A stretch of 64,000 nt of DNA, taken from Triplophysa rosa (taxonomy: Eukaryota; Chordata; Actinopteri; Cypriniformes; Nemacheilidae). The stretch lies in assembly GCF_024868665.1 (NCBI RefSeq), contig NC_079912.1, positions 13,394,948 to 13,458,947 of the forward strand, written 5' to 3'. Both the position numbers and the translations under genes were made by a program. Positions 35,091-46,950 of this stretch are shown piece by piece; within the stretch, counting starts at the first letter, position 1; each line of letters opens with the position of its first letter. The notes under the pieces were generated by a model. That model searched no databases. It was not told the DNA's origin and worked only from the letters and a program-made list of their open reading frames with translations.

Positions 35091-37953
35091 GATTTGACAA
35101 AGATTAAGGAGATTATTCAACATAAGACCCTTTGCTTTAGCAACATGACTATATAATATTTGCACAAATCTGGATTATTAACCAGCAACAGGATGTTGTT
35201 AAAAAAGATTGCATATGGAGGAAAAGTAGCACACAAAAGTGTTAAGATTATTCTCGGGACAACGCTAATCTGTGTCTTCAAGAGACATGAGTAAATGCAA
35301 AAGCAATCTCTTGTAATATTTGTTATATTAGTGATTGTAGTGTAGTATAATACTCTTTACAGTGAGCCAAATAAGGAAAAGGTCAAGAGAAAGTAACTCT
35401 GACAGCGTTTTCAGACTGTAGGAATTCCCAGGGCTCCAAGCCCTCCTACTCCTCACAAAAAATGTGAAGCAATTTCCTTCCTGGAGTTCCACTGGAACTA
35501 ATCTGCTCTTTCAAGGAGACGGCGGTCTGCCAGAGATGTTTACACAAACATAAAACACTTCATATGGACACATGGACGCATGCACAGAGCAAAGAAAGAT
35601 AGAAAAGAAGAACTTGCAAGAACTCAGAGATGAAAGGGTTAACGTGGGATGGATGTCATTATGGGTCATCAGCGCTCATTTTCAGGCACACGTCTCCACT
35701 GACCGACACGCAGTGGTCGTTGGCTTAACTGCTTCTGCTGGCTGGTTTCACGGCTGAAACGGATAATGCTCGTGTGCTCTACTTTTCCCTATAGCAGAAC
35801 GTAATAAGGAGTGATGTCGGAAATGATACTCTAAGATTTAGTGTGTTTGCTCTTCGGGGGCTTGTGTTAATATTGCTGTGGGGGGTATCTGGCGTGCTTT
35901 GGATCTGCAGAAATACAGTAAATGAGATAATCTAATGAATAAAAAACAGCATGTAAAATATTTCTGATGCCCATCCATCTCTTAAAAAGATTTACATTTG
36001 ATGTATTTGTCATCAGTTCTGTCATCTTTCTACGTAAAAAGTTATTATAATCTTACAGACAATCATTTTTACAGTTAGTACAACCAATGTACATCCCATG
36101 AAGAGTTCGACACAGACAGCGCTTACTAGCACTACGAATAGAATAGAACAATACCATTACAAAACTTACAGTTTTATCAATGTCCTTCTAGTAATGAGAA
36201 ATAATGCAATATCATGTATTCTATGTTTTATACATTTTTTCAGAATTACATCTCTCTACTTCCGTTTCTGCAGTCTTTGTCTGTAAAGCTGCTTTGCAAC
36301 AATGCAAAAGTGTGAAAACGCTTTACCTTAAACTGAACTGGACCACATTCCAACAGCCTGGATATACAATGGTTTTCATACATGATCTAAAAAGGGTAAA
36401 ATAATTTACAAAATTGTAATTTTTAGCTAAATTATAGCATTTATAACCTGTCTGACATCAGTAAATATATATCATTATTAACTATGACTCTTAAAAAGAT
36501 TATGAGCACTTTTAAGCAACAGTAATATTTGTACATGTATTTTTTATGTAATTTTTATCAGTTTTCCTGTGTCTTGTCATTCTGTAAGTCTTTCACATTG
36601 CTTGGATGACTTTATGTCACTCCTGAGGTTTGATTTGAAGTTGAAATTTAACAGACACTGGACTAGTCACAATACATCTAGAAATTCTGATTAAATGAAC
36701 ATTTGGAATGGTCTCTTAAATTCTTCTGCGGCTGTATATGGTTACTTGCTTGCTCTGAGAACTGGGTTTGTGTGTTGTTGGTTTTTTTGGTGACCTAGTA
36801 AACACTATTGAGAAAGCTCTGTGTTCCTCTGTTTCTATGTGTGTATGAGTGTGCATCACCTCCAGTACAGATGGGCTGTGTGGGTGTACTCAGCTGGGTT
36901 TCCGCGATAGGCTCTTTCCAGCGTGCTCAACGGTGTCTGTTTCACACATCAAAGCGCTGTCATAGAGGTCAGATAGACAGGAAGTGTGAAGTTATACAGG
37001 TCTCTTAACCTCGGCTCTTGCTCTCTGCTGTGTTTTGTAGTGCACTTACAGTAGGGCATGTGGTCAACTGATAAACAGCATTGCTCGTTTGCTAAATTAT
37101 TAAAAGCCATTTGAACAGCAGGATTGGAAGAGACTACAGGCACACAGAGATGTCAAAAATAGCCACTCTTATACCTTTAGAGGTTTAACAGTGAAAGCTT
37201 CAATATGAAAACTATGGACAAAACAAGTATCGTCAAAAGCCTTGGCCCCTTTAGTTAGTTTATTGTCATTGCATATTACAATACAATGAAATTCTGAACT
37301 TGTAATGTGACTGTAAATAGAGGAAACTGTAAAACCAAGATTGTTTAGACCGGATGTCACACAATTCTTGGCACCTCTTTACATTGGCAAATAATATATT
37401 TATAATATTATAAAGCCTGTGGGTGATAGGTTTAATAATTTAATTGTAAATGTGTTTGAAGATTGATTATTTATTCATTCAAAATACAAAATCAAAATCT
37501 GAATTTACACATTTGTATTGTAATATAACTACAACGCCATTCAGTGGTGGTCCGTCTACATTATTTTTGTAAATGTTCATTTTCTGTCTTAGATCATATA
37601 TTTAAATTGAGTTTTTTTCCAGGTCAGGCAGAGTTAGTTTCTGCTGGATCACTCAATAAATAATCAGGTATGCTGTATATATGAATCCTGTCTTGCGGTG
37701 TAATTCAGAGAGGCTCATCTGTTTAGCCTCATGTTGGAGGTTAAAGATATTCGTTCTGATGAGAATGGATGATGTTTACCGCCGTGAGCGAACGAACCTA
37801 GTGGGTCAGCCGCACTAATCCATTCATCTGTCAGCCATAGAACCGTTTGATTGACTCCGCAGAGGTCATTTTCTGCATTGACTTTGTCTGACTATAAGAA
37901 CAACTACCACTTCACTATCTAGACTATACTTATAAACTACTCATTTAAAGGCA
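35091..37953. other. long noncoding stretch
   Basis: No gene was recognised in about 2.9 kb. It includes the LINE-tail-like patch at 36281-36330. Other short frames have no domain. Confidence 0.45.
36281..36330 (+). mobile_element. LINE/SINE 3'-tail-like fragment
   Basis: CTGTAAAGCTGCTTTGCAAC followed by AATGCAAAAGTGTGAAAACGC resembles the 3' tail shared by some fish LINEs and their SINEs (an AAGCTGCTTTG...AAAGCGC hairpin). Only the tail is recognisable, consistent with 5' truncation during insertion. The assignment is from memory. Confidence 0.4.
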
Positions 37954-38240
37954 TTAAAGAGATCACCAAATTATAATAAAAATGCTCTTTTAGTCAGCCG
38001 CATGTCATTCCTAACACGTATATGACTCTTTACTGTGCAGAACACAAAAGAAGACATTCTGAAGAATGTTGGTAATCAAACAACATTGGCCCCCATTGAC
38101 TTTCATTGTACGGACCCAAAACCACAAAAGGCATTTCTCAAAATATCTTCTTTTGTGTTCCAAAAAAGGTCATACACAGGTTTGAATGACATGAGGGTGA
38201 ATAAACGATGACAACATTTTATTTTATATGATCCTTTTTA
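37954..38240 (+). mobile_element. Angel-like MITE, copy 7
   Basis: TTAAAGAGATCACC at the left and the internal landmarks ACACAAAAGAAGACATTCTG, AACATTGGCCCCCATTGAC and TTTCTCAAAATATCTTC identify subfamily A. The right end (ATGATCCTTTTTATG) has decayed. Confidence 0.85.
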
Positions 38241-38694
38241 TGTCCATTGGATCAGAAGCAGCCCATTACAGAACCAAAATAACTTTAATACAGAATAAAA
38301 TCTCATTTCTTTTGAGATTTTACTGTGTTAACAATGTGTCTTTTGGCTGTTATAATTATTTTCATAAACATAAAAAAGCCTCTGAATTTCCATCACAAGC
38401 CACATGAAGTGTTTTTCCCTAACGTGTACCTATGTATATACAGTATGTGTGTGCATGTGTGCTCAACACAGATTCCAAAGACATGTGACAATGTGTCTTG
38501 ATGTGTAAATTACCATCAATTGTAAGAACGCAATCTCGAATCACTTCCTTTACATACTAAATGTGTTCCTATAGCGACCGGATAAGTGACACAATAAGCC
38601 CAGTGGGTGGACCTCTACAATAGGTCCTCTGTATTTCATGAAGAGAGAGAAAATATGTGAAGTCGTACAAATTTGACTTTAATCAGCATTTCTA
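38241..38694. other. noncoding DNA
   Basis: No gene or repeat was recognised. It contains a short TATATACAGTATGTGTGTG tract. Confidence 0.45.
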
Positions 38695-38806
38695 TACACT
38701 CTAAAAGTGCAGGGTTATTTTCAACTCAGCTTTGGGTCTAAAAGAAACTGTTGGGTTGTAAATTCATCTACACTGGGTTGAAATAACCCAGAATTTTTAG
38801 TGTGTG
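38695..38806. mobile_element. short GGGTT/AACCC MITE, copy A
   Basis: TACACTCTAAAAGTGCAGGG at the left pairs with AACCCAGAATTTTTAGTGTG at the right. GGGTT and AACCC motifs alternate between. It is about 112 bp, the same family as the longer copy at 44448-44647. It is noncoding. Confidence 0.75.
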
Positions 38807-39689
38807 TGTGTATTTTGTCCATTCCATTCCAACAAAAAATACACCCCAGGAATACACCTCATTCATCTAACAGCTATAAAATACTGAGAATGCCAAGTCA
38901 CATGAAAAGTTGTGATTAAAAATTCTGGATCATTCCATGAAATGTTAATTTTCCTTAATTCTTCCTAATTACATGTAAAACATTTGTATTGTTTTGTATT
39001 ACCATTGTTTGCAGTATTTGTTACTATTGCAACTATAGATTTTGCAACTAACAATAGTTTTTGCAACTATTGTTGCAAAAAAGTAACATATTTCCCAGGC
39101 CTTTATCTTGCCTTTAAAGCCAACATTTAATCAAAATTGACACTGCTCACTTAATAAAATCGTATGAATCTGCACAGCTAATACCAAAATTCAAATGCAT
39201 ATACAAAGTTATTACCACCATGAATTATCAACATACCCAAGCTTCTCTTGCATAGATGCAAATAATCTTCTCCACCCGTTTCCCAGCCCATATCACAACA
39301 CTACAGATATGTCTGGAGTCTCTCCTAAAGCGTGACCTCTTGACCTAGCCTTAGTGTGGTCTCATGGGTGGGATAAAACAGTGGCTGATGGGGGGGGGGA
39401 GTGTGTAGCACCATTGTGTTAACCAACAATCAGCTTTCACCAGAGACTTTTCACAGTCTGTGTGTAACACCAGCTAAGTCATTTAACCCACTAAAGACTT
39501 ACACATTAAACCAACAGTATCAGTGACACATTTATGCAGGGGCTAGCCAAAACCTACAGTGGTCAGAAAAAATCTATCACACTCCAGAATTTGATGAATA
39601 CAGTGCGATAACAACGCCACTCTTTATTAAAACCGAAGCATTTCTTTTATATTACAATTCTGCTAATTAATGATGTTTTGACTGACAGC
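38807..39689. other. noncoding DNA with a small perfect hairpin
   Basis: At 39058-39081, TTTTTGCAAC and GTTGCAAAAA flank a TATT loop, a perfect 10-bp stem. Related GCAACTA motifs precede it. No gene was recognised. Confidence 0.5.
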
Positions 39690-39960
39690 CGATACAAATT
39701 GTAGCGCCCGCACTATCACGAGTCGTTCCAGGCCATATCATAAAATATTCATGCGGCACCAACATGTGCCAGCCGCGGCACACGGAGCAGTCCACGTTTT
39801 ATGCGCTGCGGCCATATTTTCCATGAATGCAAATGGTCTGTAATTGTTTCTGTGAGAAAATACATACTTCGTTCTACAGATGGGTGCATTCATGCAGCAC
39901 CGTCTCAATGGCAACATTTGGCTAATGGCGCACAAATATCATCCTGGCGAAGGGAAGGAG
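39690..39960. promoter_or_regulatory. candidate conserved noncoding element with octamer
   Basis: A complex repeat-free block contains the POU octamer ATGCAAAT at 39827-39834, next to GGTCTGTAATTG, plus TATTCATGCGGC and TGCATTCATGCAG. The minus-strand 65-codon frame over it is Cys/Met-rich without a domain. Texture resembles vertebrate developmental enhancers; unverified. Confidence 0.38.
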
Positions 39961-42340
39961 AGAGAGAAAGAAACTGATTTAAGACGGTAATAAATGCTGG
40001 AGTATCCGTCGCAATTAACAGTTGTTTTACACGGCAAGTTTTTCTTTTCTATGGGAGGCTAATTATAAGAGAGAGAATCGCTTCTCAGCATAGGGAGATA
40101 TAATAAAGTGTGATGAGCCCACAGGCATTCTCCTGGGCTGCCTCCATGTGATCTGAACTGACTCGGAGTCAGGTTACTCCGGCTGACTCCAAACCAGTGC
40201 AATCTAACCATCGTGCAGCAAAATGTGTGTGCGGATCTTGAATGCCACGGGACAATGGCACTAAAAATGGATACTATGAATCTGTAATTCCATGACCTAC
40301 TACGGAAAATGGACTGTGTGTTTTGAACTAATTTTATTAGTAATGTAGCCACAAATAAAATTTGGGCCAAATTAACCCTTGTAAAAACTTTACTGTCCGA
40401 CCACTAATATTGGGACTGGGTTTATACCTTTTTACGTCTCTAATAAAGCACCGGGCTCAGATTCAAAATCTTTGCAGAGAGTTAATGCAAAGAGGCAGGT
40501 GGTTTCATTCCAGGGTAGTGGCCTCTTATTTCTCTGCTTATGACCTCATAGGTCAGAGCACAGCTGCTTGAGTTTCATCTATTTGACCTATGAAGAGTGA
40601 CACACTCTTTTCAGGCACAGTATATTTTGAAGTTACATAAACACTGGGGTTTATTCATGTTTATCAGTGCTAACTGAGAGTGCCGTCACATTGATCAATT
40701 GTGATGAATTGATTCCAAATTAAATAGTTGTGTTTATACAATACGTCTGGGTGTGTCTATATGTATACGTATGTGTATGTGTATGTATATGTAAATGCAC
40801 CCACATACATGTTAGGTATATATAATATATATATATATATTGATAATAGAATATAATTTATATTTTGTATAAATATAAATATACTGTTTTACACATATTT
40901 CTTAAATATATATCAATACAGGTATGATTGTGTATTTATACACATTATATAAACACAAGCATTTATTTTGGAATCGACTAATCCTTAGACACCACTATTT
41001 AAAAATGACTAAACATACATTTTAGAAATGGTGTTGTACTGTTAAAAAATATCAAAGTATTTGGCCCCTAAAAAGTAAGACAGAACAATCAATAGAACAT
41101 ACTGTACTGTACTGCACGTCTCCTGCTCACAGACTTGATTTTGTTCAACTAAAATTAAATTTGGTGTCTAGTCTGACTAAGGTCTAACATACACTGGAGA
41201 ACATTGTGTAACAAAGGTTATGTTGGGAAGCTGGGTGCATACACAGACACACACACGCATAATTGCTCATGAACACGCCTTCATTTTACCTGTACGGATT
41301 AAGTGGACACCTGGGAGAGTTCAGACAACATTGTTCAGACAACACCTGTCAAGTTCTTCGAATCATAGCTGTGCTTTCTTCATACCCAGGTGGCCACAAA
41401 AACACAGACACCCATGTGGGGAGAGTCCTAAAAATAACGTGCCTCTCACTAGTTATTCAAGTCAGATTTTATGAAAAAAAAGTGGTTGGGCAAGTTAAAT
41501 GCATTCCACAGACCGCAATACTAGGTGTTAACTAACATAATTTCCATAAAAAAATGCCATTAGACTAAGTAGATCGTGTATTTATGTGTTTGCATGTGCA
41601 CGTGTGTGACTATTTATGAGTAAACAACTCCCCTAACCGGTTACATAATTAGAAATAATGAGGCAAAGCGTACCAGCTTACCAACAAATCAGCAAACACA
41701 GCTATAAAGAACCTTGCAGCACATTCATCACGCGCTGACAAGCTTAATTTTACCAGAGACCCTCAACCCTCTCTCCATACACATGTATACATTGATATGA
41801 CACATAATCATAGACACACAGTGTAGCATTACAGCAGTCATTAACCAGACCGGGGCGTCAACTCTTACGTGTGCCTCTCGTGTACACTTAGAACTTTGAC
41901 CTTCAACACGCGTCCTACTTTACGTTACTCTACCCTTCTAGTACACCATTCTAGATCTGACCCCAAGTATACACTTAATCCAGTGAAATGTTTAAAGTAC
42001 CACAGAGGCCCCCAGTGGCATCTATTTGTGGCTACTCTAAAATCAATTTTTTATAATGTAGTTGTTAAAAAAACAGTTAAACAGCAAGAGCTGTACTGAT
42101 GTAAAGATTATACTGAGTTTTGTTATATAAAACAGTGATTTATGTGCAACAAGGGTTACTTGGCAGAGGCCTTCAGAGAACAAAAATACGAAATTTTCAT
42201 TGGCCCATTGTATCGCAATATTAGTTACAGCTGATTATATGGCTCTCTGGAGTACTCGATTATGATTGGTCAATTGCGGCAATTTGGATTTGGGAATAAT
42301 GACCACTAAATTGTATGACTGACTCTTGTTCTAGACCAGA
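39961..42340. other. noncoding DNA with TA/TG simple sequence
   Basis: No gene was recognised. 40751-40850 is imperfect TATG/TA repeat with an (AT)n core at about 40823-40840. Frames at 41220-41535 overlap each other in different registers and lack domains. Confidence 0.45.
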
Positions 42341-42424
42341 GCCAATTTCTTGTATAAAAGAGCTGTGCTAGTTTTCTTAGCAGAAGCTTTAGAGTTGTCT
42401 ACCAGTAAGTGAGTAACTCAAATT
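42341..42424 (+). promoter_or_regulatory. promoter-like CCAAT/TATA with downstream splice donor
   Basis: GCCAAT at 42341-42346, TATAAAAG at 42353-42360 and, 54 bp further on, ACCAGTAAGTGAG with a consensus donor (GT at 42415-42416) resemble a TATA promoter followed by a short untranslated first exon. No open frame or downstream exon is recognisable. A CCAAT box only 12 bp upstream of TATA is closer than usual. A retroelement or LTR promoter or chance are alternatives. Confidence 0.3.
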
Positions 42425-42544
42425 TAATTTATATTTTCATGAGTAAAGTTACTTTGTAGTCTTGATCACCCCATCAAGGTTTATTTTGCAACAATGTATA
42501 CGTATGTTTGTTTTAGTGACTATCAACTCATCTATGCCAGGCTG

Positions 42545-42925
42545 GTCCAGTGTATGAAATTTAGTGGCATCTAGTGGTGAGGTTGCAAATTACAACCAAT
42601 GGCTCACTCCACCCCTCCCCCTCCCTTTCGAAGCACTATGGTGGCTGACATAGAACAAAGACGTCGTCACGTTTTCGCTTCTTTGCTGAAGGAGATAACA
42701 TATTTACATAACATTTACAGTTTGTCCCTTTAGGGATACTGTAGAAGCAACAAGCAAGGGGACCCGTAGTGTATGTAGATAGGAACAGCTCATTCTAAGA
42801 TAATAAAAACATAACACTTCATTATGTAAGGTCTTTATACACCTCTGAAGAGATAGTTATGTATATTATATTGCGTTTCAGTGAATAGATCCTCCAAAAA
42901 ATACACACAGCACCTTTAAAACAAC
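42545..42925 (+). mobile_element. old dispersed repeat (AGTGGCATCTAGTGG family)
   Basis: AATTTAGTGGCATCTAGTGG, then GAGGTTGCAAATTACAACCA, a C-rich CCACCCCTCCCCC block, and a right part with GGTCTTTATACACC, TATATTGCGTTTC and AATAGATCCTCC ending ACACACAGCACCTTTAA. I recognise this order as a dispersed cyprinid repeat but cannot name it or fix its termini. It contains a near-consensus CTCF match at 42563-42577. Confidence 0.65.
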
Positions 42926-44447
42926 ATATTTTATTGCTGGGTTTTGCATAAAAAGAGGAACTCACACAACGGTGTAAATTTGTAAAATACCTGTGCTGCA
43001 AAGCAATCTTATCTTCAACACCCCCATCAAACATCTCATATACAGTTATGTTGCCATGACAACACCTTGACCGACAACAATGCCTAGATACCAATACAGT
43101 GTAATCTAATGTGTAAAGAAGTCTATTATGCCCGTTGCTAAGTGAACGCCACAGCACAGGATGACTCAAGATCTCATACGCCAACTTTTATAGAACCAGA
43201 TTATAACTGGATGATAGCACGATTTATGGAGCCCACTCCGCCCCTCTCCTCGTGCATAACTAATGACACAAGTGCAGGTAGATAAAGGGGGCGGAGCCTA
43301 TAGGTTGGCTGGGGAGTTCATGCTGAGCGATCGTGTAACAGCTGAATCATTCTCCAGCCGTGAGTGACGACTACACACAGTGCTGAGGTGGGTGTGCAGA
43401 TGACTCACAGAAGATGAGTTACAGATGAAAGAACAGTTTATCTCCACCATCTCGCTGTTCAGTTACAGTAAAAAGCGCTGAGTGTGTGTCTGTTTACGGC
43501 AAAACAAATCAGCAAGAAATATAAGTGGCATATACTATGTACAAAAGGGTCTGCAAAGGAAGGCTGTAAATTGCTTAGGGTTTTAGTACAATACTATAAA
43601 ACAAGGATTGATGTTTTCTTGAAAGACACTTGAGATACAGCTTCTAACTTAAGTTCAGGTCATTGTGGTCTATAATGGCCTAAAAGCTGCTGGGCTCAGA
43701 CGTTGTAGATGAATAGTAATTTCCTATCAGTGGACTGAGAGAAGGCATTTAAGTTCAGTGTCGCCTATTTCTTTTTCTGACGGATTACTGGAACATTAGC
43801 CACAGTGGAACAAAACAACTTCATCTTCTTAAATATGAGAACTTTCTGAACAAGATGAATCACAGCCATGTGTGCCAAGAAGCATATGAGTGATTATTCC
43901 AGCGGCTGCTGTTTTGACATGCTAAGGAGAGAAATTAAGTCAAGTGTGTATAAACAGTTACGTCAGAGTCGACCCGTGTAGATCTCCAGCTAAACTCTGC
44001 GAGAGTTAAGGTGCGGCTTGAAAACATCTATAACATTATTTTCAACACTTTTGGGTATATATTGTTAACTCAGCAATGGAAAATGACTGTTTTAATTACC
44101 CAAAAGGAACTAATCAGACCTGATTTGTGGCTACAGATGATATCAAACAAAACAAGTCCTCTGGGACTGTACATACAGAGATAAATACAGCTTGTGCCTC
44201 TAAAGACACATATGATCTATAAATAAATCAATGAATCTCATAAAACATTACCAGGATCAAATATAATCCTTAATATTCATTTTTCTTTTTTTTACATTTT
44301 TCTTCCGAGCATATTTTATTCGTAGAAAAAATCTGCATTCTCATGACAAAAAAATCCAAATTAATTCTATATGATTTTTCTTTAGGGGAACGATTTCGCG
44401 GTGAATTATGATCAGGACAGAATTATGATTGTGAGCTATTATCTGTG
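42926..44447. other. noncoding DNA with X-box and GC-box motifs
   Basis: GTTGCCATGACAAC at 43050-43063 matches the RFX X-box with one mismatch. CTCCGCCCC at 43236-43244 and GGGGCGGAG at 43288-43296 are inverted Sp/KLF-type GC boxes 43 bp apart, a promoter-like or palindromic-element signature. A 120-codon minus-strand frame (42822-43184) runs partly through the repeat and has no domain. Confidence 0.45.
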
Positions 44448-44647
44448 TACACTCTACAAAAAAAAAAGCTGGGTCAAAAACGGACAAACCCAGACGTTGG
44501 GTTGTAAGTTAACCTGTGCTGGGTTGTTTCAACCCACATGTTGGGTCAATTTTAAATCCTTTTCTGTGTTAATTTAACCCAACGTCTGGGTTTCTCCCTA
44601 TTTGACCCAAAGCTGGGTTGAAATTAACCCAGCATTTTCATAGTGTA
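44448..44647. mobile_element. 200-bp GGGTT/AACCC MITE, copy B
   Basis: The left arm TACACTCTACAAAA...GCTGGGT and right arm AACCCAGCATTTTCATAGTGTA are inverted partners. CAAACCCAGACGTTGGG pairs with CCCAACGTCTGGG. The whole element is nearly palindromic and can form a long hairpin. TA at both edges may be the target. Confidence 0.85.
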
Positions 44648-44959
44648 TGGTTTTAAAATGGCAAAGAGATACCAGACACATTCTGAAAATTCAAAATCAA
44701 CAGCAGTACTGTAATGAAAGTTCTCATGTCTGTGAGTGCATCAAACAATCCGTAAAAAATAATTGAATGGTTGTAACACATACTATGACAAGTGTACATC
44801 CAGAATCTCCACAAATATTATGAGGCAAGGGAATCCTAGGAGCTGTACACACACATACAACAAACACACACCTGTTGCATGTGTAGCAACCTCATCAGCA
44901 CCAGTAAATATTCCCAAAATTAATTGCAAACTCTCATAAGCCGAGTACCTCATTCTCTC
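44648..44959. other. noncoding DNA
   Basis: No gene or repeat was recognised; a short minus-strand frame has no domain. Confidence 0.45.
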
Positions 44960-45360
44960 TAGGATGTGCATTTGAATGTGATTACTGCGAGGTTCTCTCT
45001 GTTCCATTTCACCGTGTGCGACTCTGATTTGACAGGTGGGAGGTGTAGTGTGTGTCACGATCCTGCAGTGAGCGGTAATCGCTCTCTATATACAGCACCG
45101 ATGATACAGACGATGAGACACTGTTCATTGACAACTCCGCTGCCAGATCTGAGTCATGAGAGAGAACAGTGTCCCACTAAGCAGTGGGAGAAATGCGTTG
45201 ACCTCATTCTGAGTCACAGCGCCCATACCCTCACCGAGCCTCCGCCAGCGTGAGCTTCTGCACAGGGGGCCAGATCATCGATAACCCACATGCAGCTAAT
45301 ACTTACACAATCTGATTTTGCAGGTCAGATCATTTCAGTTTAATGTTCACTGCGGGGCCA
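44960..45360. promoter_or_regulatory. candidate regulatory island
   Basis: A repeat-free, GC-balanced block contains GAGTCATGAG and GAGTCACAGC (AP-1-like TGAGTCA variants) and CCAGATCATCGATAACCC. Frames in both strands lack domains. Evidence is compositional only. Confidence 0.25.
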
Positions 45361-45548
45361 AAGCCTGGCGGGGATTTTGTCTTAACACGTTTAAAAGCTG
45401 ATTATTTGTTTAAACCATGAAGTGTGCTGAAAAATAAAGCCTAAAATGATTTAGTTTTTGGACTTTACAGCTGTTTTTGAGGTGTGATTATTATTTTTTG
45501 TTTTATTATTATTAATTTTATTATTTTTTATTTGATTTGATTTTTATT
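45361..45548. repeat. T-rich low-complexity DNA
   Basis: 45485-45548 is TTATTATTTT-type sequence, immediately upstream of the X-box block. Confidence 0.7.
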
Positions 45549-45800
45549 CCCACAGCAACGAGTCAAGCCTTAGCTAATCGTATGCTAACAAACCTACGGC
45601 GCACCACTCAAGAACACAGTGTTCAAGAGACCAGGATCAGTTTGGCTGTTTGCCTCATGACTTCTCTGAGTTTAGGTCGCCTAGCAACCGCTCCCCTGCT
45701 ATTTGAATTTTCATGCATCACTATGTCTGCAATGATGTCACAGTTGCCCTGGCAACCATATGCCCGGTTTATTGTGACACTTGCACTCTAAAGCATCTGT
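45549..45800. promoter_or_regulatory. candidate element with two RFX X-boxes
   Basis: GTCGCCTAGCAAC at 45676-45688 and GTTGCCCTGGCAAC at 45743-45756 fit the RFX X-box (GTNRCC, 0-3 spacer, RGYAAC). The second is a perfect two-arm palindrome around CT. They lie 54 bp apart in a repeat-free block. RFX factors drive ciliary and some neuronal genes, so a nearby ciliary promoter or enhancer is possible. The 84-codon frame at 45537-45791 has no domain. Confidence 0.45.
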
Positions 45801-46891
45801 CCATGGGCTATTGACATTTCCAGAGGTTCCTGAATTAAGACGATGTTGCATTATTACTCAACATAATTATATTCTATCCAGAGGAAATGTAAAATAAATA
45901 CCAAAATAATGAGCTGTTATAAAATGAAAGCTGCCTTTTAGCATGTCTTTGCATTGATTCTGTCCAAATAAACCCTTCAAAATGGCTCCATTACAATTCC
46001 GTTTACGCACACTGCCAAAAAGTGAAGCATTGTACAATCACGCAAATGACCAGTGCTGCAGTCAGTAAGAAAACCACGGGATTGAGCTAAATTTAGAGCA
46101 GAATGAACAAACCCACAGGCCTTTATTTAGCTCCAGAGACACTAAGCCTCTCTCTGGTTGAGTTCCTCATTTTACTTCCATTTCCCTGATTCAAAAGATC
46201 ATTTTCAATCTGGCATGACCCATGTTTTACCTAAATCACAATCACTTACTTAATCCCTATACAAACATACAAAGGCTTCTCCTACAATACTAAAAAACTA
46301 AATTGGCTATTAAGAGTGCCAAGTAATAAAGTCAAATCCTGGTCATAAGACACAAGGCTTTTGTGTCATGCAGTTTCCAACATCCTGACCTTTGAACTAC
46401 ATCCAGACAGGGAGATTGATTAGGTGCCTGTCTGCTCTCAGCAGGGGTACAGCAAGCATGTTGCTACTGGTGAATGGCACCCAAGCACTTCAGTGTACTT
46501 CCAACAGCCCAAGGTATAATATTCACTGACCTGAACGTACAAACACAGAACATCTCGTTTCGGTACAAACCCGATACGATGCTTCTGTTCACCTCCCTCG
46601 AGAGGGTAAATATTGATGACTGGGTCAGTTAGGAGTCGTAGCGGCCAGAGCAAGGAAAAAAGCAATAATCTGTCTGAATCATTGCCTTGCCATGAGATAA
46701 TCTGTCTAGATCAGAATGTACAGTACAATGAGGATGTGCTACGGCCGGGGAAAGCCAAGCAGGCTGGATACAGGCAGGAAGCTGGTGTCTCCTGCCAGCT
46801 CGCCAGCTCCCACAAGACTACACTGCCCTCTGGGACACAGGCCCAGAGCAAATGAGAAAAAAGAGATGAACACCCACAGGTGAAGAATAAT
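45801..46891. other. noncoding DNA, GC-richer near 46610-46860
   Basis: No gene was recognised. 46610-46860 is GC-rich and contains a weak CTCF-like match at 46822-46836 (12 of 15 positions, minus strand). Frames on both strands have no domain. Confidence 0.4.
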
Positions 46892-46950
46892 TTAAAGGGA
46901 CAGTACATTTAAAATGAAGTCCTGCCATTATTTATTTACACTCAACATTA
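46892..46950 (+). mobile_element. Angel-like MITE end fragment
   Basis: TTAAAGGGACAGTACATTT followed by a diverged TTATTTACACTCAAC block matches only the left terminus of the family. The rest is missing. Confidence 0.5.

Noticed and set aside
39540..39690. Tc1/mariner terminus near CTACAGTGGTCAG
   Set aside because: It only loosely resembles Tc1 ends, and no inverted partner was found.
42822..43184. 120-codon minus-strand frame
   Set aside because: It runs into the dispersed repeat at 42545-42925 and has no transposase or other domain.
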